Source of the DNA: Euonymus europaeus
Taxonomy: Eukaryota > Streptophyta > Magnoliopsida > Celastrales > Celastraceae
Length of the DNA stretch: 64,000 nt
Direction: 5' to 3'
Assembly: GCA_963580455.1 (NCBI GenBank)
Contig: OY756965.1
Location: 3,918,501-3,982,500, forward strand
A program made the translations under genes and the position numbers. The notes beneath the pieces were generated by a model. That model was not told the DNA's origin. It made no database searches and worked only from the letters and a program-made list of their open reading frames with translations. Of the stretch, positions 48,301-61,563 are shown piece by piece. Within the stretch, counting starts at the first letter, position 1; the number at the start of each line of letters is the position of its first letter.

Positions 48301-49820
48301 ACTTGCACAATGAACAAAAGATTGTCAAATGTTCTAAACTGTTTTCAATGCAATACCTTGCAAGCATAACATATGCTAAAACTATCATTATGAATATGCA
48401 TGATAGACTTTCGCAAGTTTCCATGTGATTCACAAGCATTTGGAAAGCTTTTATTGACTCAAGTTTGCAAGACAACAACCACTTTACCAATTAGAAGAAG
48501 TTAAGGTAAGAAACATAAAGAGACCAATCTATGTATGCTGAAGATTAATCATTATGATTTCCAAGGACCAAAAAAATGAATAATAATAAATAAAAAATCT
48601 ATGGAAAGTAGTTTCCTTCACACAAAGTAGAGCTCAACTACTAGAGTTATATTAGTTGTCACCAAAAGCAATAGTTCCTTCAATGCCTTGATCATTACCA
48701 ATGTATGGTTGTGTGCTGAAAGATTAGCTTAACAAAAGCCAAAATCAGCACAGAAAATCATATCAACTCAATTCTGCATCTAGATGACATATTAAAAATA
48801 TAGCCGTTACTGACACCATTTGGCATATAAACACAGCACCAATTGTAAAACTAACACTTTAGAATTTTCATAGTAATTAAGCAACACTGACGAGAACTTA
48901 AGTACATTAAAACCTTTGGCAGCCATTCAAAGATCGAATGAAATCAGAGAGATAAATACCTCAAGAACTCTGCAGACATTATTCATATCAACAGTGGGAA
49001 CCCCTTTACACTTGACCTTACAGACTTCGCTACGCCTCCAATGTGTATGGATTAACTCCAACATATTATGCGTCAACCCATCTCTTCCTGCACCAAAAAC
49101 AATCAAATTCTGCTGTACCTCCACTTGTCCAATGTGAACAATTTTAAAGCAATAAAAGAGCTCACCTATATTAACCTGGCGATTATCGGACAAACGGGGC
49201 TTAATCATCATTCTAATCTCCCATCTCTTCAATGGCTCTCCTAATATCTCCTCCCTCGTCTTCCCCACTTTTGGATACTTGCCGTACGGAAACGGACCCG
49301 GCATCTCCAAGTACTTGACGCCCTTCTTATCGGGTGGGGGCGAATTAATCGACTCAAAAAGTGGAATCTTCTTCTTCGATTTCTTCAATGGGCCCTTTCC
49401 GGTCCAGGGGCGCGACATCGTGGGAGGCGCAAAGGGCAGGAAAGCCGGCTCCCGAATCGCAATGGGCTTCTCCTTCGGCGTTTCCGAATAGCTGAATTGA
49501 AACTGAAACGGGGCACCCGGAAGAAGATAGGACACACCGGACTCACCGACGAGGACTGAACGGTCGCCTTCTGATGAAATAACCTGCCCTTCCTTGACGG
49601 GCTTGTAGTACTTGGTTTGACGGTGAGAGATTTTGAATGCCGGGTTGGGAGTGAAATTTTGGGATTTATTGGATCTCCTGAGAGGTGGCGGGTACTTGGG
49701 GATTGGAATGGGCGGAAGCGGCGAGTGGGAAGTAGACGGCGTAATATTGTCGTTCGGTGGTGGCGTTGACGGAAGCGAAGAGAAGAGGTTGAGACCTGGC
49801 AGTGACGCCAGAATTGCCAT
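41553..49820 (-). CDS. CAF2: CRS2-associated factor 2, chloroplastic (CRM-domain group II intron splicing factor)
   Basis: Six exons: 49820-49166, 49087-48960, 48076-47851, 46590-46463, 42749-42605 and 41950-41553. They sum to 1,680 nt and 559 aa; Arabidopsis CAF2 is about 564 aa. The start [10 protein letters not shown] opens a Ser/Pro-rich transit-peptide-like stretch. Then come [23 protein letters not shown] and [13 protein letters not shown], all CAF hallmarks. Two CRM domains follow: one across exons 2-3 ([23 protein letters not shown]) and one across exons 4-5 ([15 protein letters not shown]). The tail is very acidic (D-D-D-D-E-Y-Y-D-D). The protein joins the CRS2 peptidyl-tRNA-hydrolase-like factor to splice chloroplast group II introns. 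CAF1 is the alternative; length and the shared neighbours RPS27a and INO favour CAF2. Intron 4 (42750-46462) is swollen by transposon DNA. Confidence 0.93.
42845..43086. repeat. Two tandem 121-bp units in CAF2 intron 4
   Basis: AGACTCACAAAAACAGAGTA starts at 42851 and again at 42972, and the following bases stay almost identical to TTTTTAGCTCCTTA in both. It is a recent direct duplication with a 2-bp length change in the (TA) stretch. Confidence 0.9.
43090..43680. repeat. Probable repeat-derived DNA in CAF2 intron 4
   Basis: This block includes GTTGGTGCTCCGACGCTTAAGTCAG, a phrase type I associate with dispersed plant retroelement sequence. No coding frame or clear ends were found. Confidence 0.3.
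43885..44130 (-). repeat. LTR-like repeat, inverted copy
   Basis: Read on the minus strand, this carries AAAGATGGGGATGTGAAG, TTATTTATAAGAAGGGTCAA, and ends CACTGGCTTGGAAGGGGTC. It matches 44200-44405 in the opposite orientation with about 80-85 % identity by eye. Confidence 0.8.
44187..44432 (+). repeat. LTR-like repeat with adjoining primer-site sequence
   Basis: Begins TGTTACGTACATCCCACATC and runs to about 44420. It is followed by TGGTATTTGAGCA (44421-44433), which resembles a plant tRNA-Met primer-binding site, so this looks like the 5' LTR and start of the interior of a small LTR element (TRIM-like). No coding domain follows. Confidence 0.6.
45216..46015. mobile_element. hAT-like non-autonomous element in CAF2 intron 4
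   Basis: The left end reads CCAGGTTGCAAAAATC and the right end, on the other strand, CCATGGTTGTAAAAATC. Next to each end lie ATTAATTGGATTAATCG or CGACTAGTC-type short repeats. The flanks GGTAGGAT and GGTAGCAA may be a decayed 8-bp duplication (two mismatches). A (AT)n run lies at about 45334-45358. No transposase frame is seen. Confidence 0.55.
46086..46360 (+). repeat. LTR-like repeat, third copy
   Basis: Begins TTGTTACACACATCTCACAT, continues GGAAAGATGGGGATGTGAAG, and ends near GGTCTTTATCA. Same family as 44187-44420. With that copy it could bound one decayed element that has itself been hit by the hAT-like insertion at 45216-46015. Confidence 0.65.
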
Positions 49821-50637
<817 letters not shown>

Positions 50638-53600
50638 GTTTTTAATATTTTTATTGTGTTATGATTATGGGTATTAGTACTCTCCTGCTGAGTCTCGGTA
50701 CCTTTGTTTTGTTTTTGATAGCACGCTATTAAATTTTTTTTTGGTAAAGGATTTTCTGTTGAATGGATTTTGTGGTTTATTTTGGTAATTTGAGATTGTT
50801 GCCGCTAGTTCATGTTTTTTCGAATTCATCTGATTGTTTAATCTGGTTGAATGGTTTTGTTTGAATCTACCTGTTGCTATTGTTTTTGTTGCTAGTTTTG
50901 TTATTCAATTATGTTGTTTGAGGATGCTGGTGATAGACTGATGGCACATTAGTGCTTTGGTATCACTAAGAGGAGCTAGACTTACTATTTATACTCTACA
51001 TAATTAGCTTGATGCTTTAAAATTTCAATTGGTCTGTTTTAAAGTTGCCTATCTTTGGGATTCCTTTCAGTCCGATGAATCCATCGGCCTCATGCCTCCT
51101 GACATTTGTAATTATATATATATTTTATAAATTTTAGGAACTATTAGCTGTTTTCTTTTAGCCAACCCTGATGTTTTTCACACATGGGAGATATTCCTGT
51201 GTTTTTCATGCTTTTTTGAAATGTTGAACGCAGGGCCAAGACGGGGTAAATACAGACTCACTCTAAATCTGATAACGTTACTAGTATATGCTCTCAAGAA
51301 ATGTCTTAATTTAAACCATTTTGACTTGTTAATTCCTTCACATTGTGTCATCAACCAAAAATATTTTTACTTGTCTGGAGAGTGATAGAAAGCCTAGAAT
51401 GGTGAATGGATAGAAGGAACAGACTCTTTCTTTTACAAAGGATGGGTCGTTTTGCTGGGATGCGATGTATTGAGATGTGTTTTTAGTATCTTGTGAGTGT
51501 GTTATTCAGTGTCATCCGAAGTTGGTGCTTGTTATTTGTATCAGGATCAGGATGGTGAGTCATAAAGCTCTATTTCTAGTAAAACTGTTTTTGGGAATTG
51601 GAGTTTATATGGCTGGAAATTAATTATGTTGCTGAAATTTTGTAAATAAAACCTTGTCTGATGAATTAATTGTATTCTAAATTCAAATTAACCACAGCTT
51701 TGTGGGTTTAGTTTTGTTGATATGATATGTTGGTTAAAATATAAACATCTCTTCGAACTTGAATAAATGATTATGTGATACATGATCACGTACAATACTT
51801 ATGAGTCTATAAGTACTTGAAAGTGAGTCTGCTTTGCTTGTTTATAAGAAAAGAACAATGGTGAGATTGAGTTCAGCCTGAAAAAGCCACTGATGGGATG
51901 GGTGCTGGTGGGTGTATATCCTCTATAATCTTTAGATTTGAGATGCGTTAGGGTGTTGTGATGCTCTGATTTTTCTTGTCAGTTTAGCTGGGATAGGATT
52001 TTTTTTTTTGTGAACAAGGAGAGGCGGGTAGGGCTTGAACTCAAGGTTCGAGATTACATACGACCTTGTTCGCTAATTGAGCTACTCGGGGTTCGTAGTT
52101 GGCATGGGATTTGATAGCCTACTAAATTTTCTTCAAATTTATTTTTTATTTTCTTTAGTTAGTTTCTGCCATTAGAAAATGGGCAAGCTTTTTGAAATTA
52201 TTGGTCTTGATGTGAGCATTTTATGTTGTTTATAGCCAGTGTTACAGTTGATAGCTTGTTTAACTATTTCATTCATTCTGTACTTTGCAAGTGTTCTTCG
52301 TGAGACAAAAATGAATTTTTTTGGAAAGTTTATAGTTCTATGATTGTGATTGTGGGATCTGTGTTAAGAATGTAATTAATCTTTTTGTATTCGTCACTAG
52401 GAAATTACTGATGTGATATAGAGGCATGACCATGCCTGGGTTCACTCAGCATTGAAAGTGGGAAGTGTAATGACAGTACAAATCTACTTGAGTTAGAAAT
52501 AAATGTGACCCAAATTGCCCTATAGCTGAAGATGGGTTCGTGATTTTACTTCTGGCCTTCAAAGTCTCCTGAGTTTTCCTGAGACTATGGTACTAATAGT
52601 AGAAGTGTGTTATCCTTGGAGTCCTCATGTATGTGCCGTGGGTATACAATGAACTTGAAAAGTCTTGCTGGTCGAGAATCAAGCAGCTTATTGTAGAGAT
52701 GCGGAGTATTGCGGAGTATCCACACACGGATACATTGTCGTATACCTGTAGATTCAACGGTGACAGTCTTCCATTGATGTGGTGCAGGTAATCAATAGGA
52801 CTGTAATTCACATTCACAGGCCGTTGATGCATTTTTGAAATTTGAATTACAAACTCCTATATCTCTGTTTTCAACCATTATAGGTTAGTGAATTGGGTTT
52901 AAGACCATGAAAACAGTTTTCAACCATTAAGTTTGTGAATTGGGTCCAGGATCATGTAAACAGTAAATAGTTGTTCAGTTTTGATTGAAAAAGTGGAGAT
53001 AGAAAGTTGGGTAAATGAAGATGACTAATTCCAACTCTTTTCAAGAATAAAGTACTGTGGACACTGCGACAAAGGAGGTGAGTGGATGTGAAGGTGTAGA
53101 AGTAAATACAAGGATGGGAAGTAACATAAAGAGGGAGCACAGAAAGTAGAGAAAGAGGTCAATTATACTTGCTTTCTTGCAGGAAAGACAAATTCCTAAA
53201 GATTCCTATTTTCCTTCTGCATATACCTTTCTAGAAACTTCCACTATTCCCAAATAGTTTCAAACTTACCCAACTTTCACTTTCACCTCAGCTCAAAACA
53301 TACATGGAGAGTAAATATAACAGAAAACAACACATGAAACAAAGAGGTACTAGTCATTGTTCAACCTTAATTTCCATAGATCTTTGAACCCTAAGACTTC
53401 ATAACTGTTTGAAACTTTCTGGTTGGTTCAGCTAGATAGCATTAATCATAAGACATTAAATTATGTTGGTCCAATATCTATCCAAAACTTTCAAAAGTAC
53501 TGAAATTAAGGACAAGGAAGTAATTAACAATCTGGGTCTTGGTTTCAGCCTAAAACATTCTGAATGCTAAATAATGACAAGTTTACATGTTTTAATGCAG

Positions 53601-53735
53601 AGGTAATGATTGTAGTAGTACTCCATACTTCTATAAATCCCCCCTTTCATTAGGAGTATACGTACATTGGTAATTTGCCATTCGAGCTCTCTCTCTCTCT
53701 CAAGCTTACATACACAAACACACTAAACTCAAAGA
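50638..53735. other. Intergenic between RPS27A and INO
   Basis: The 3.1 kb hold the RPS27A 3' UTR, a SINE-like insertion near 52000 and the INO upstream region. At 53631-53639 CTATAAATC is a likely INO TATA box, with a CT-repeat leader (about 53689-53702) just before the ATG. I see no gene; the open frames at 52593-53140 (minus) have no recognisable domain. Confidence 0.55.
51998..52098 (-). mobile_element. tRNA-derived SINE
   Basis: On the minus strand it reads CCGAGTAGCTCAATTAG (A-box-like), then GAGTTCAAGCC (B-box-like) about 40 bases later, then GCCTCTCCTTGTTCAC and a run of A. The order A-box, B-box, A-tail is that of a tRNA-derived plant SINE. Flanks TGGGAT occur on both sides and may be the target duplication. 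Confidence 0.6.
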
Positions 53736-54939
53736 ATGTCAACATTTAACCATCTCTTTGATCTGCCAGAGCAGATTTGCTATGTCCAATGCGGCTTCTG
53801 CACGACTATTTTACTGGTAATGCAATATTAGGGTTCTTTCCTTTTCTATGTTTCTCAACTCCTCTTATGTGTGTATGTGTTCTCATGAAGTACTGTTTTC
53901 TTTTCATCTGAGATATTTATATGCAGGTAAGTGTCCCATGCAGCAACTTGTCAATGGTTGTGACAGTGAGATGTGGACACTGCACTAGCCTCCTATCTGT
54001 CAACATGATGAAAGCCTCCTTTGTTCCTTTCCATCTTTTAGCTTCTCTTAACCATGTTGATCATGATGAGGTATACACTATGATCATGAGGAAACAAAAA
54101 TGCTTCATCGATCAAACTTAATTAGATACTTATAATTTCTCTGTTTGTCTTTAAGCAGCCAAAAGAAGAAGAATCTGTGGAAGCTGAAGTAGATGCCGGA
54201 AAAATGACAGATAGACATAGCCCATTGATGGCAACCTCTTCTTCTGATAATGAAGTAGAAAACAAAATCCCTTACAAGAATCCCGTCGTTAATAAGCGTA
54301 TGACCACTATATATTAGTCTTGTCTTAATTTAATTAATCTCTATCTTTCTTCTCGTTTTTTTCTTTTTTTTTTGATAAAAGAAAACGATACCTCTTAAAT
54401 TTTATTAATAATCTCGCTTATGGCGGAGGAATACCGTGGTAACAGAACATATTGTGAAGAAAAAATACCCTAAAAAAACCACTAACCAACAAATTCTATC
54501 TTTCTTTTTGTTCAAGTTAATTATATCTGATTTTCTGCAGCACCTGAGAAGAGACTAAGAGCGCCATCTGCTTACAACCGTTTCATCAAGTAATTAAATA
54601 ATCAAGTTCAGATTACTTTATTAATTTACACAGATATAATCATAGAATGTGAATCTTTTACAAAAGTGTGCACAAATATTATTGATGTGGTCGCAGGGAG
54701 GAGATCAGAAGGCTCAAGGCAGAAAACCCACAAATGGCTCACAAGGAAGCCTTCAGTACTGCTGCAAAAAATGTGAGTTTTCTTAAATCGGATTGCAGAC
54801 TACTGTAAATAGTGCTTACAAGGAACTAAAACAAGTGGTAAATCACCAGTGGGCGCATTTTCCCCCAACCCAATATAATAATGAAGATGAAGACCAGAGA
54901 TGTGGCCAGGGAGAAGGAAGGACAACATGGGACTTTTGA
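53736..54939 (+). CDS. INO: YABBY transcription factor INNER NO OUTER
   Basis: Six exons: 53736-53816, 53927-54070, 54159-54297, 54541-54589, 54697-54772 and 54850-54939, coding for 192 aa. The C2C2 zinc finger spans exons 1-2 (C-Y-V-Q-C-G-F-C-T-T-I-L-L, then V-R-C-G-H-C-T-S-L-L-S-V-N). The YABBY (HMG-like) domain spans exons 4-6: P-S-A-Y-N-R-F-I-K-E-E-I-R-R-L-K and H-K-E-A-F-S-T-A-A-K-N-W-A-H-F-P. The start F-N-H-L-F-D-L-P-E-Q-I and N-L-S-M-V-V-T-V-R-C fit INO better than CRC, FIL or YAB2/5, and the neighbour RPS27A agrees. In Arabidopsis INO sets abaxial identity of the ovule outer integument. The C-terminus after P-P-T-Q-Y-N-N is shorter than in Arabidopsis INO (231 aa). Confidence 0.93.
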
Positions 54940-55130
54940 TGCTACTACCAGCACCAGCTCTATTAAAGCAGTATAGATATTAATTTCAGGGTTTAATCTC
55001 TCTTTAAATGCTCTTCTTCTAGTTGTTATATGTAATATATGACTTAATGTTAGTGCTTGTTTGTTAGTTATTGAGACAGTTATGTTTTCTCTGCTCACAA
55101 TGAACTGCTTATTTACATACATACATACAT

Positions 55131-55176
<46 letters not shown>

Positions 55177-55966
55177 GCACATACATATATAACATCAAGG
55201 TAGCTAGTTATGGATGATGTAATTATTTGGTATTATTATCTTATAATTGAACTGTACATGCATGTATTTGGTGTTTCCAAACATATCAAAATGCTCATGA
55301 TAGGCTTGCCCATTTGCATAATCATTGTCTATTGACCAAATTAACAGTCAAAATCTTTTCTCTGTTATACAATGATTTGGGTATTAGCTAAAAACATAAA
55401 TCAAGTCATCCATTTGACAACAAAAGAGGATGACTTATATAAAAAAAAACCATTAATGGTTAAATAATTAATTTCCTGAGAGATAAGAGTTATAACTAGT
55501 TTCAATGATCTGTGAAGTAATTAATTTCTTGAGTAAGACAAATCACTCTCTCTTCTGGGCTCAACTACTACATGTTGAATTTATGAGTCAACCTTTTCAA
55601 GACATGGAATTGGAGACATATACAAGACCTCTTCAAACTCTACTGCATGTGATTTTAGTAATTTATGACCCTGAAGTGGGGGTGCATGACTTTCTGAGGT
55701 GAAAATTTTCAGGCCAATGTACAAGGCAAAGGTTTCCATGAATTGGTATGTGTACATATATAGAAAGGAAAAACAAGGTGTTTTTATTTTAGGACCATGT
55801 AGGGTTAGGTTGACATCCCAAGCCCTTTTTGGGTATAGATGCTCTTGGAAATGAGGTTTTCACTGCAAATTGTCAAGGAACTCACTCTTTGACAGTCTGA
55901 CAGACACTTGCGTTTTCAAGGTGTGCTTAATTAGTAATATTGATGGCTAGAATGTCTGAAAGAAAA

Positions 55967-56015
<49 letters not shown>

Positions 56016-56287
56016 TCATCTAAGTTATGGTTAATGATGTTGGATCATGTACAAATTCACTTAATTAACAATATAGCAAATGCAACTTTCATGCCAGTTG
56101 GGATTGATCACCACAATATATATATGTATAATCAACATGAACTCCTGATTATTGTATCATACATTAACTTCTGAAAAACATGTTGAGAGAGATAGTAAGA
56201 TGACAAAATTATTTTATAATTATTCATTAGGTACTACTGTCAATTGAGGTCTAGGATATGCATCTTGGAGACTCTAATACACACACA

Positions 56288-56322
<35 letters not shown>

Positions 56323-56479
56323 TTCCCACAGTCTCTTAAATATTCTCTCCATTCACCTCCATGTGTTCCTTCTTGTCAACCTTGGTTCCCTTACCACATG
56401 TCTACCTGAAAACAGAATCTGAACTTGTAAAAACAGTAGTTACACAACAAATTGTAGAAGATCTTAATTTTTGAAGTTA
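54940..56479. other. Intergenic with three (AT)n microsatellites
   Basis: The 3' flanks of INO and of the PF09713 gene. Long (AT)n runs lie at about 55131-55164 (followed by (CA)n), 55969-56013 and 56291-56320. No gene is recognised. Confidence 0.6.
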
Positions 56480-56912
56480 CTAATTACCCATGAAAGGCCC
56501 GGGAGAAATAGTGTGGAAATATGCTTGAAAGAAGTTCAAATTCTGTCTTTGGAGTTCTCTCCAGACTGCGGCAACCATACACGGATTAGATTAACAATAA
56601 TTGAAAGTAAGAAGGAGATTTAATTAATTAGTTGGAACCTGTAAGTGTTATGACTGGCCAAATGTTTGCATGCTTTGCCAGAGCCACAATGCACTGCTCT
56701 CTGCTCATGTGAAGAAGCAAGCACCTCTCTATGAGATGTTGAACCTGCAGTGGATACACATATATAAACAGTAATGAATATCAACCAAAGATATAATTAA
56801 TTAAGGACTAGTTTGTGTATTTCTACATGTATATATATGTTTCACTTACCATTCTAATGTAGCTATGTGGGTGGCAATGCAAACAAGGGAGTGAGTGGGG
56901 GCTACGGTGCAT
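56480..56912 (-). CDS. Small plant-specific protein, PF09713/TIGR01589 family
   Basis: Three exons on the minus strand: 56912-56850, 56744-56639 and 56565-56480 (stop TAG). Together they encode about 84 residues. The conserved core of this plant-only family is visible: Y-I-R-M-V-Q-H-L-I-E-R-C-L-L-L, then C-I-V-A-L-A-K-H-A-N-I-W-P-V-I-T and V-W-R-E-L-Q-R-Q-N-L-N-F-F-Q-A-Y. The N-terminus before it is rich in His and Pro. The end is uncertain: a donor at 56488/56487 could instead splice to an acceptor near 56403 and add about 17 basic residues. Some Arabidopsis relatives repress photosynthesis-gene expression; the function of this one is unknown. I chose the first in-frame ATG after the upstream stops. 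Confidence 0.75.
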
Positions 56913-58334
56913 CTCTTTTAGTATAGAAAATTAGAAATGGACAAAACTAAGAGAACCAAAATGGGAATAAGAAGGAAGGATACAAGAAACCAAAACAGAC
57001 ACCAAAAAAAAGTACAAAACTTGGAAGATATTTGGAGAGTTTATATAGCAAATATTTTCTGAAAAAAATTAGGTTAAATATTGTTTGTTTGTTTATCCAT
57101 AGATATCTAGTTGAAAGGCCAAAAACAAACAAGGAATCCCAACCTTGGATTCACCTCATCTTTTTGCAGATAAGAGAATAGATGGGTTTTATACATGGTA
57201 ATGGAGATGGCAAATTGTGGGGTTTTTTTTTTGATGTGGCCAAGCTTATAGCCATAAGCCATTGAACCACACCTCTCTCTCTGAACATCTATTAATGTGA
57301 GTTGCCTCTTTTGGGTCCTACTCTCTTCAAGTGACTTCAATGTGGAGCAGAAGACTAAGAGAGCAATGTAAACATACATACAGTTCTTGAATCAAGCTCT
57401 TTTTGATTAAATGAATCATGGCCATTCATTCATGGAAATCTTCTAGTGTCCTAACATCCTCCACGTCGTTGAGGCTATAATTTGGTGGATCATATTGCAA
57501 TTTAGGCCCCTACCCTTTAACGTAGGGTAAGCAGCATCGCAAGCTCCATTTCTTGCTTAGAGGGAGAATGTACAAGTATCCATTCAAGACTTGGAAGTAG
57601 TAAAAACTATAGAGGTTGGACTGTGAAATTCCTTGTATGCAATGCGCAAACTTCATGGAGAAGACAGTTTAAATATACTCTCAATCATCCAAGGAAGAAC
57701 TGGTTATCAGACAAGGGCCCTGATTGACAGTAATAAGATCAAATTCAACCTCCAAAAAATGACCGATAGAAGTTGGACATTAATTGGATTATGTCACAAT
57801 GTGTAGAGATTGAACCAAGGCAAGCTGATCTATATAATCCCTTCTGTAATCAAATGGTTAATGCGGCTACATAACATAGATAAATAAGATCTTTAAATGT
57901 TCAGAGACTCGTCTACATATAAGAACCGAGGCACTCGGAAGGGATTATATAGACCAGCCTGAAATTCAGGGTGGCAGCCCCTTGGTGGTGGTGCCCTGCA
58001 AAAAACGATCTCTTTCACTCAAAAGACAACCACAATCCGCAATATATGCATTTCACAATATATATAAAAGCAACAGCAGACATTCTGTAACAGAAACCGG
58101 CAGAATATCAACTCATTAACGTAAAGCAGAGTGCGTAAATGAGAACTAAGACACTCAAAGTTCTTCGTCCTTCTGCATTTAACGAGATTCAAACATGAAG
58201 TATTTTCTTATTACACAAAACTTGGCACAGAAAAACAAGAAAGTAGAGAAGAAATAAACATCAAACAAATGCATGTCCGCATATAAGATGATTATCTAGT
58301 CCACTTCAGCTCCCTTGTAACTCCATGAGTTTCC
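56913..58334. other. Intergenic with a small hairpin repeat
   Basis: At 57818-57845 and 57937-57962 the phrase GAAGGGATTATATAGAYCAGC occurs in opposite orientations, giving arms of about 26 bp around a 90-base loop, perhaps a tiny MITE. The left part should contain the promoter of the PF09713 gene. The open frame at 57107-57379 (minus) has no recognisable domain. Confidence 0.5.
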
Positions 58335-59735
<1,401 letters not shown>

Positions 59736-60333
59736 CTTCGCTTGCCCCGTCTATGTCTTCCTCTCTAGCGATGTGGCTCTCAACTGTCGAACTGCAATTT
59801 AGTTTAACAGTGTTGTCAAAGGCAAAAGGCCCAACTCGAGAACAATGCAGTTTTTTTGGTCCATCCACTCATACCATGGAACTGTATCACTTATTTTCTA
59901 TCGTGAACTGATCAGTACCCATCAACAAGAATGGTTCAAATTCTGTACCGCTATAGCTCCAGTTTTGCAAAGATTAAAGCAATAAAAATAAAAAAAACAA
60001 GAGAAAACATGTGGCAAGGAGAAGCAGATAAGTATTTCCCAGAAAACATCTAGTCCACTTACCAGGTGGAAGAGAATCGATCGATTCTGAAAGAGAAGAA
60101 GAGGCAGATCGATTCGAAGCTGCTGCTGGATTGAGAGAAAACAAGCTGGAAGAGAAGAAGATGTGCGCCTACAGTGTTTTCTAGGGCTTCTTTTGATTGA
60201 TTTTTTTTTTCATTGCTAAAAATCTTTGTTTTTACTTATTTGCCCTCTAATAAGTTTACCTAAGCGTGCGCCTCTTGCTGATGCCCTGCGCTGTGCGCCT
60301 CTTGACAACACCCTCTAGCGCGTGGGCTTTTAT
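59736..60333. other. RPB10 upstream region
   Basis: Holds the RPB10 promoter and leader, probably with a leader intron. A short GAAGAG-rich stretch (about 60090-60160) is the likely first leader exon. No other gene. Confidence 0.45.
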
Positions 60334-60470
60334 ATGAAAGAACTTCAAGCGAAGGACCCAGAGATTGAGAACATGAATCGCATGAACAGGGACTTAATTG
60401 AGAGAATAAAACAGGTGGCCGCTGAAGCTCAGAGCTGGCAATAGAGGGCGAAGTACAACGAATCATTCAG
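60334..60470 (+). pseudogene. Fragment of a BOI-related E3 ubiquitin-ligase gene
   Basis: The frame from 60334 reads K-E-L-Q-A-K-D-P-E-I-E-N, then E-R-I-K-Q-V-A-A-E-A-Q-S-W-Q, a stop (60442-60444), and R-A-K-Y-N-E. This is the coiled-coil segment just before the RING domain in plant BOI/BRG (S-ribonuclease-binding-protein-like) ligases, where W-Q-x-R-A-x-Y-N-E is conserved. The RING and the rest are absent. The stop lies inside the conserved motif. Confidence 0.65.
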
Positions 60471-61563
60471 TTCCAGTGTCAACAGTAAACTAAACGGTAG
60501 TTCTAAACATACATAAAGTTTCTATACATAAACTTACATAATCTATCTGTCATCCTACATGGCAGTTTAGTCAGCAAATTCAAAAGAATTAATTTGAAAA
60601 TTGAAAATTTGATTTAGAAGTTAACCCAACTGACGTAACCATGGTAATTTATCGGGAACCGCGAAAAAATTAGTTTCATTGCAAACTAAACCCATACTTC
60701 TGGCAATCCAGCGTCAGTTGCTTACGTTTTCATCTTCTCCATCAAATATCAGTGTGATTCGAGCGGGAAGAAGAAGAACAATACCCTGTAAATGTAAGTT
60801 GCCATTGTTAGTCTGGTTTATTTACTTCGCTAAGATACATTGTTACTCTGGTTTATTGGGCAAAATAATGCATTTGCATTCGAAGTCTAAGGGGATTTGA
60901 GCTCTGGAATTACTCGTACTGGTAATCGATTTCACAAGTCTGACAGTAGAAGTTGGTATATTATACGTAGATAAAGTCGAAATCTTGGATAGTAGTTTCT
61001 GAAAAATGGAAACTGAATTTTAGAACTTCGTTTGAAATAGGGATTCTGGTATATGAAATGGGGCTTCTGAAAAATAGGGCTTCGTTTGAAATCTTGCAAT
61101 TATCACTTTCTATGCTGGGTTATGTAATGAGTGTTCAATTAGTACTGATTGTAAAACATTAGTGCAGTGATCGGTTTTGTACAATGAATCTTGATTAATT
61201 GCACTTTACATCTGTTGAATTACATTCTTCAAAGTGATGAATTGCATTACCTAATAGTCTCTTTAATCGATTACATTGGAGAACCTTGACATATTAAATT
61301 GAAGCTTAGAACTTGCTTGGAAATAAGACTTCTTTTACATCGATATAGTTTATATATCCAATAAATATAAATCCTTATGTTGGAATTTATAATGAAGATT
61401 TTCATGCACATGATTATTTTGAAGATGTGTTCATTACATTGTACATGTTATGAATCACAGTTTTCATATCCTGAATTACAGTATATATTATGTAATTATC
61501 CCACCAATTTCATGTATTGTTTTAACAATGCATCTGATATTACGCTGCATATATAATAGTATA
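60471..61563. other. Upstream of the Ulp1-type gene
   Basis: No gene is seen. Between about 61150 and 61450 TTACATTG, CATTACATTG and close variants recur, a motif also dense in the MULE at 4448-5541. ATTACCATGGTTAC (on the minus strand near 60636-60649) also occurs in that MULE near 4627. This may be the terminal region of a MULE carrying the Ulp1 gene. Confidence 0.4.

Noticed and set aside
52593..53140. Small minus-strand open frames before INO
   Set aside because: Short, domain-free and in AT-rich DNA; treated as chance.
57107..57379. 90-codon minus-strand open frame near the PF09713 gene
   Set aside because: Low-complexity hydrophobic composition and no family match that I recognise; may be leader sequence.
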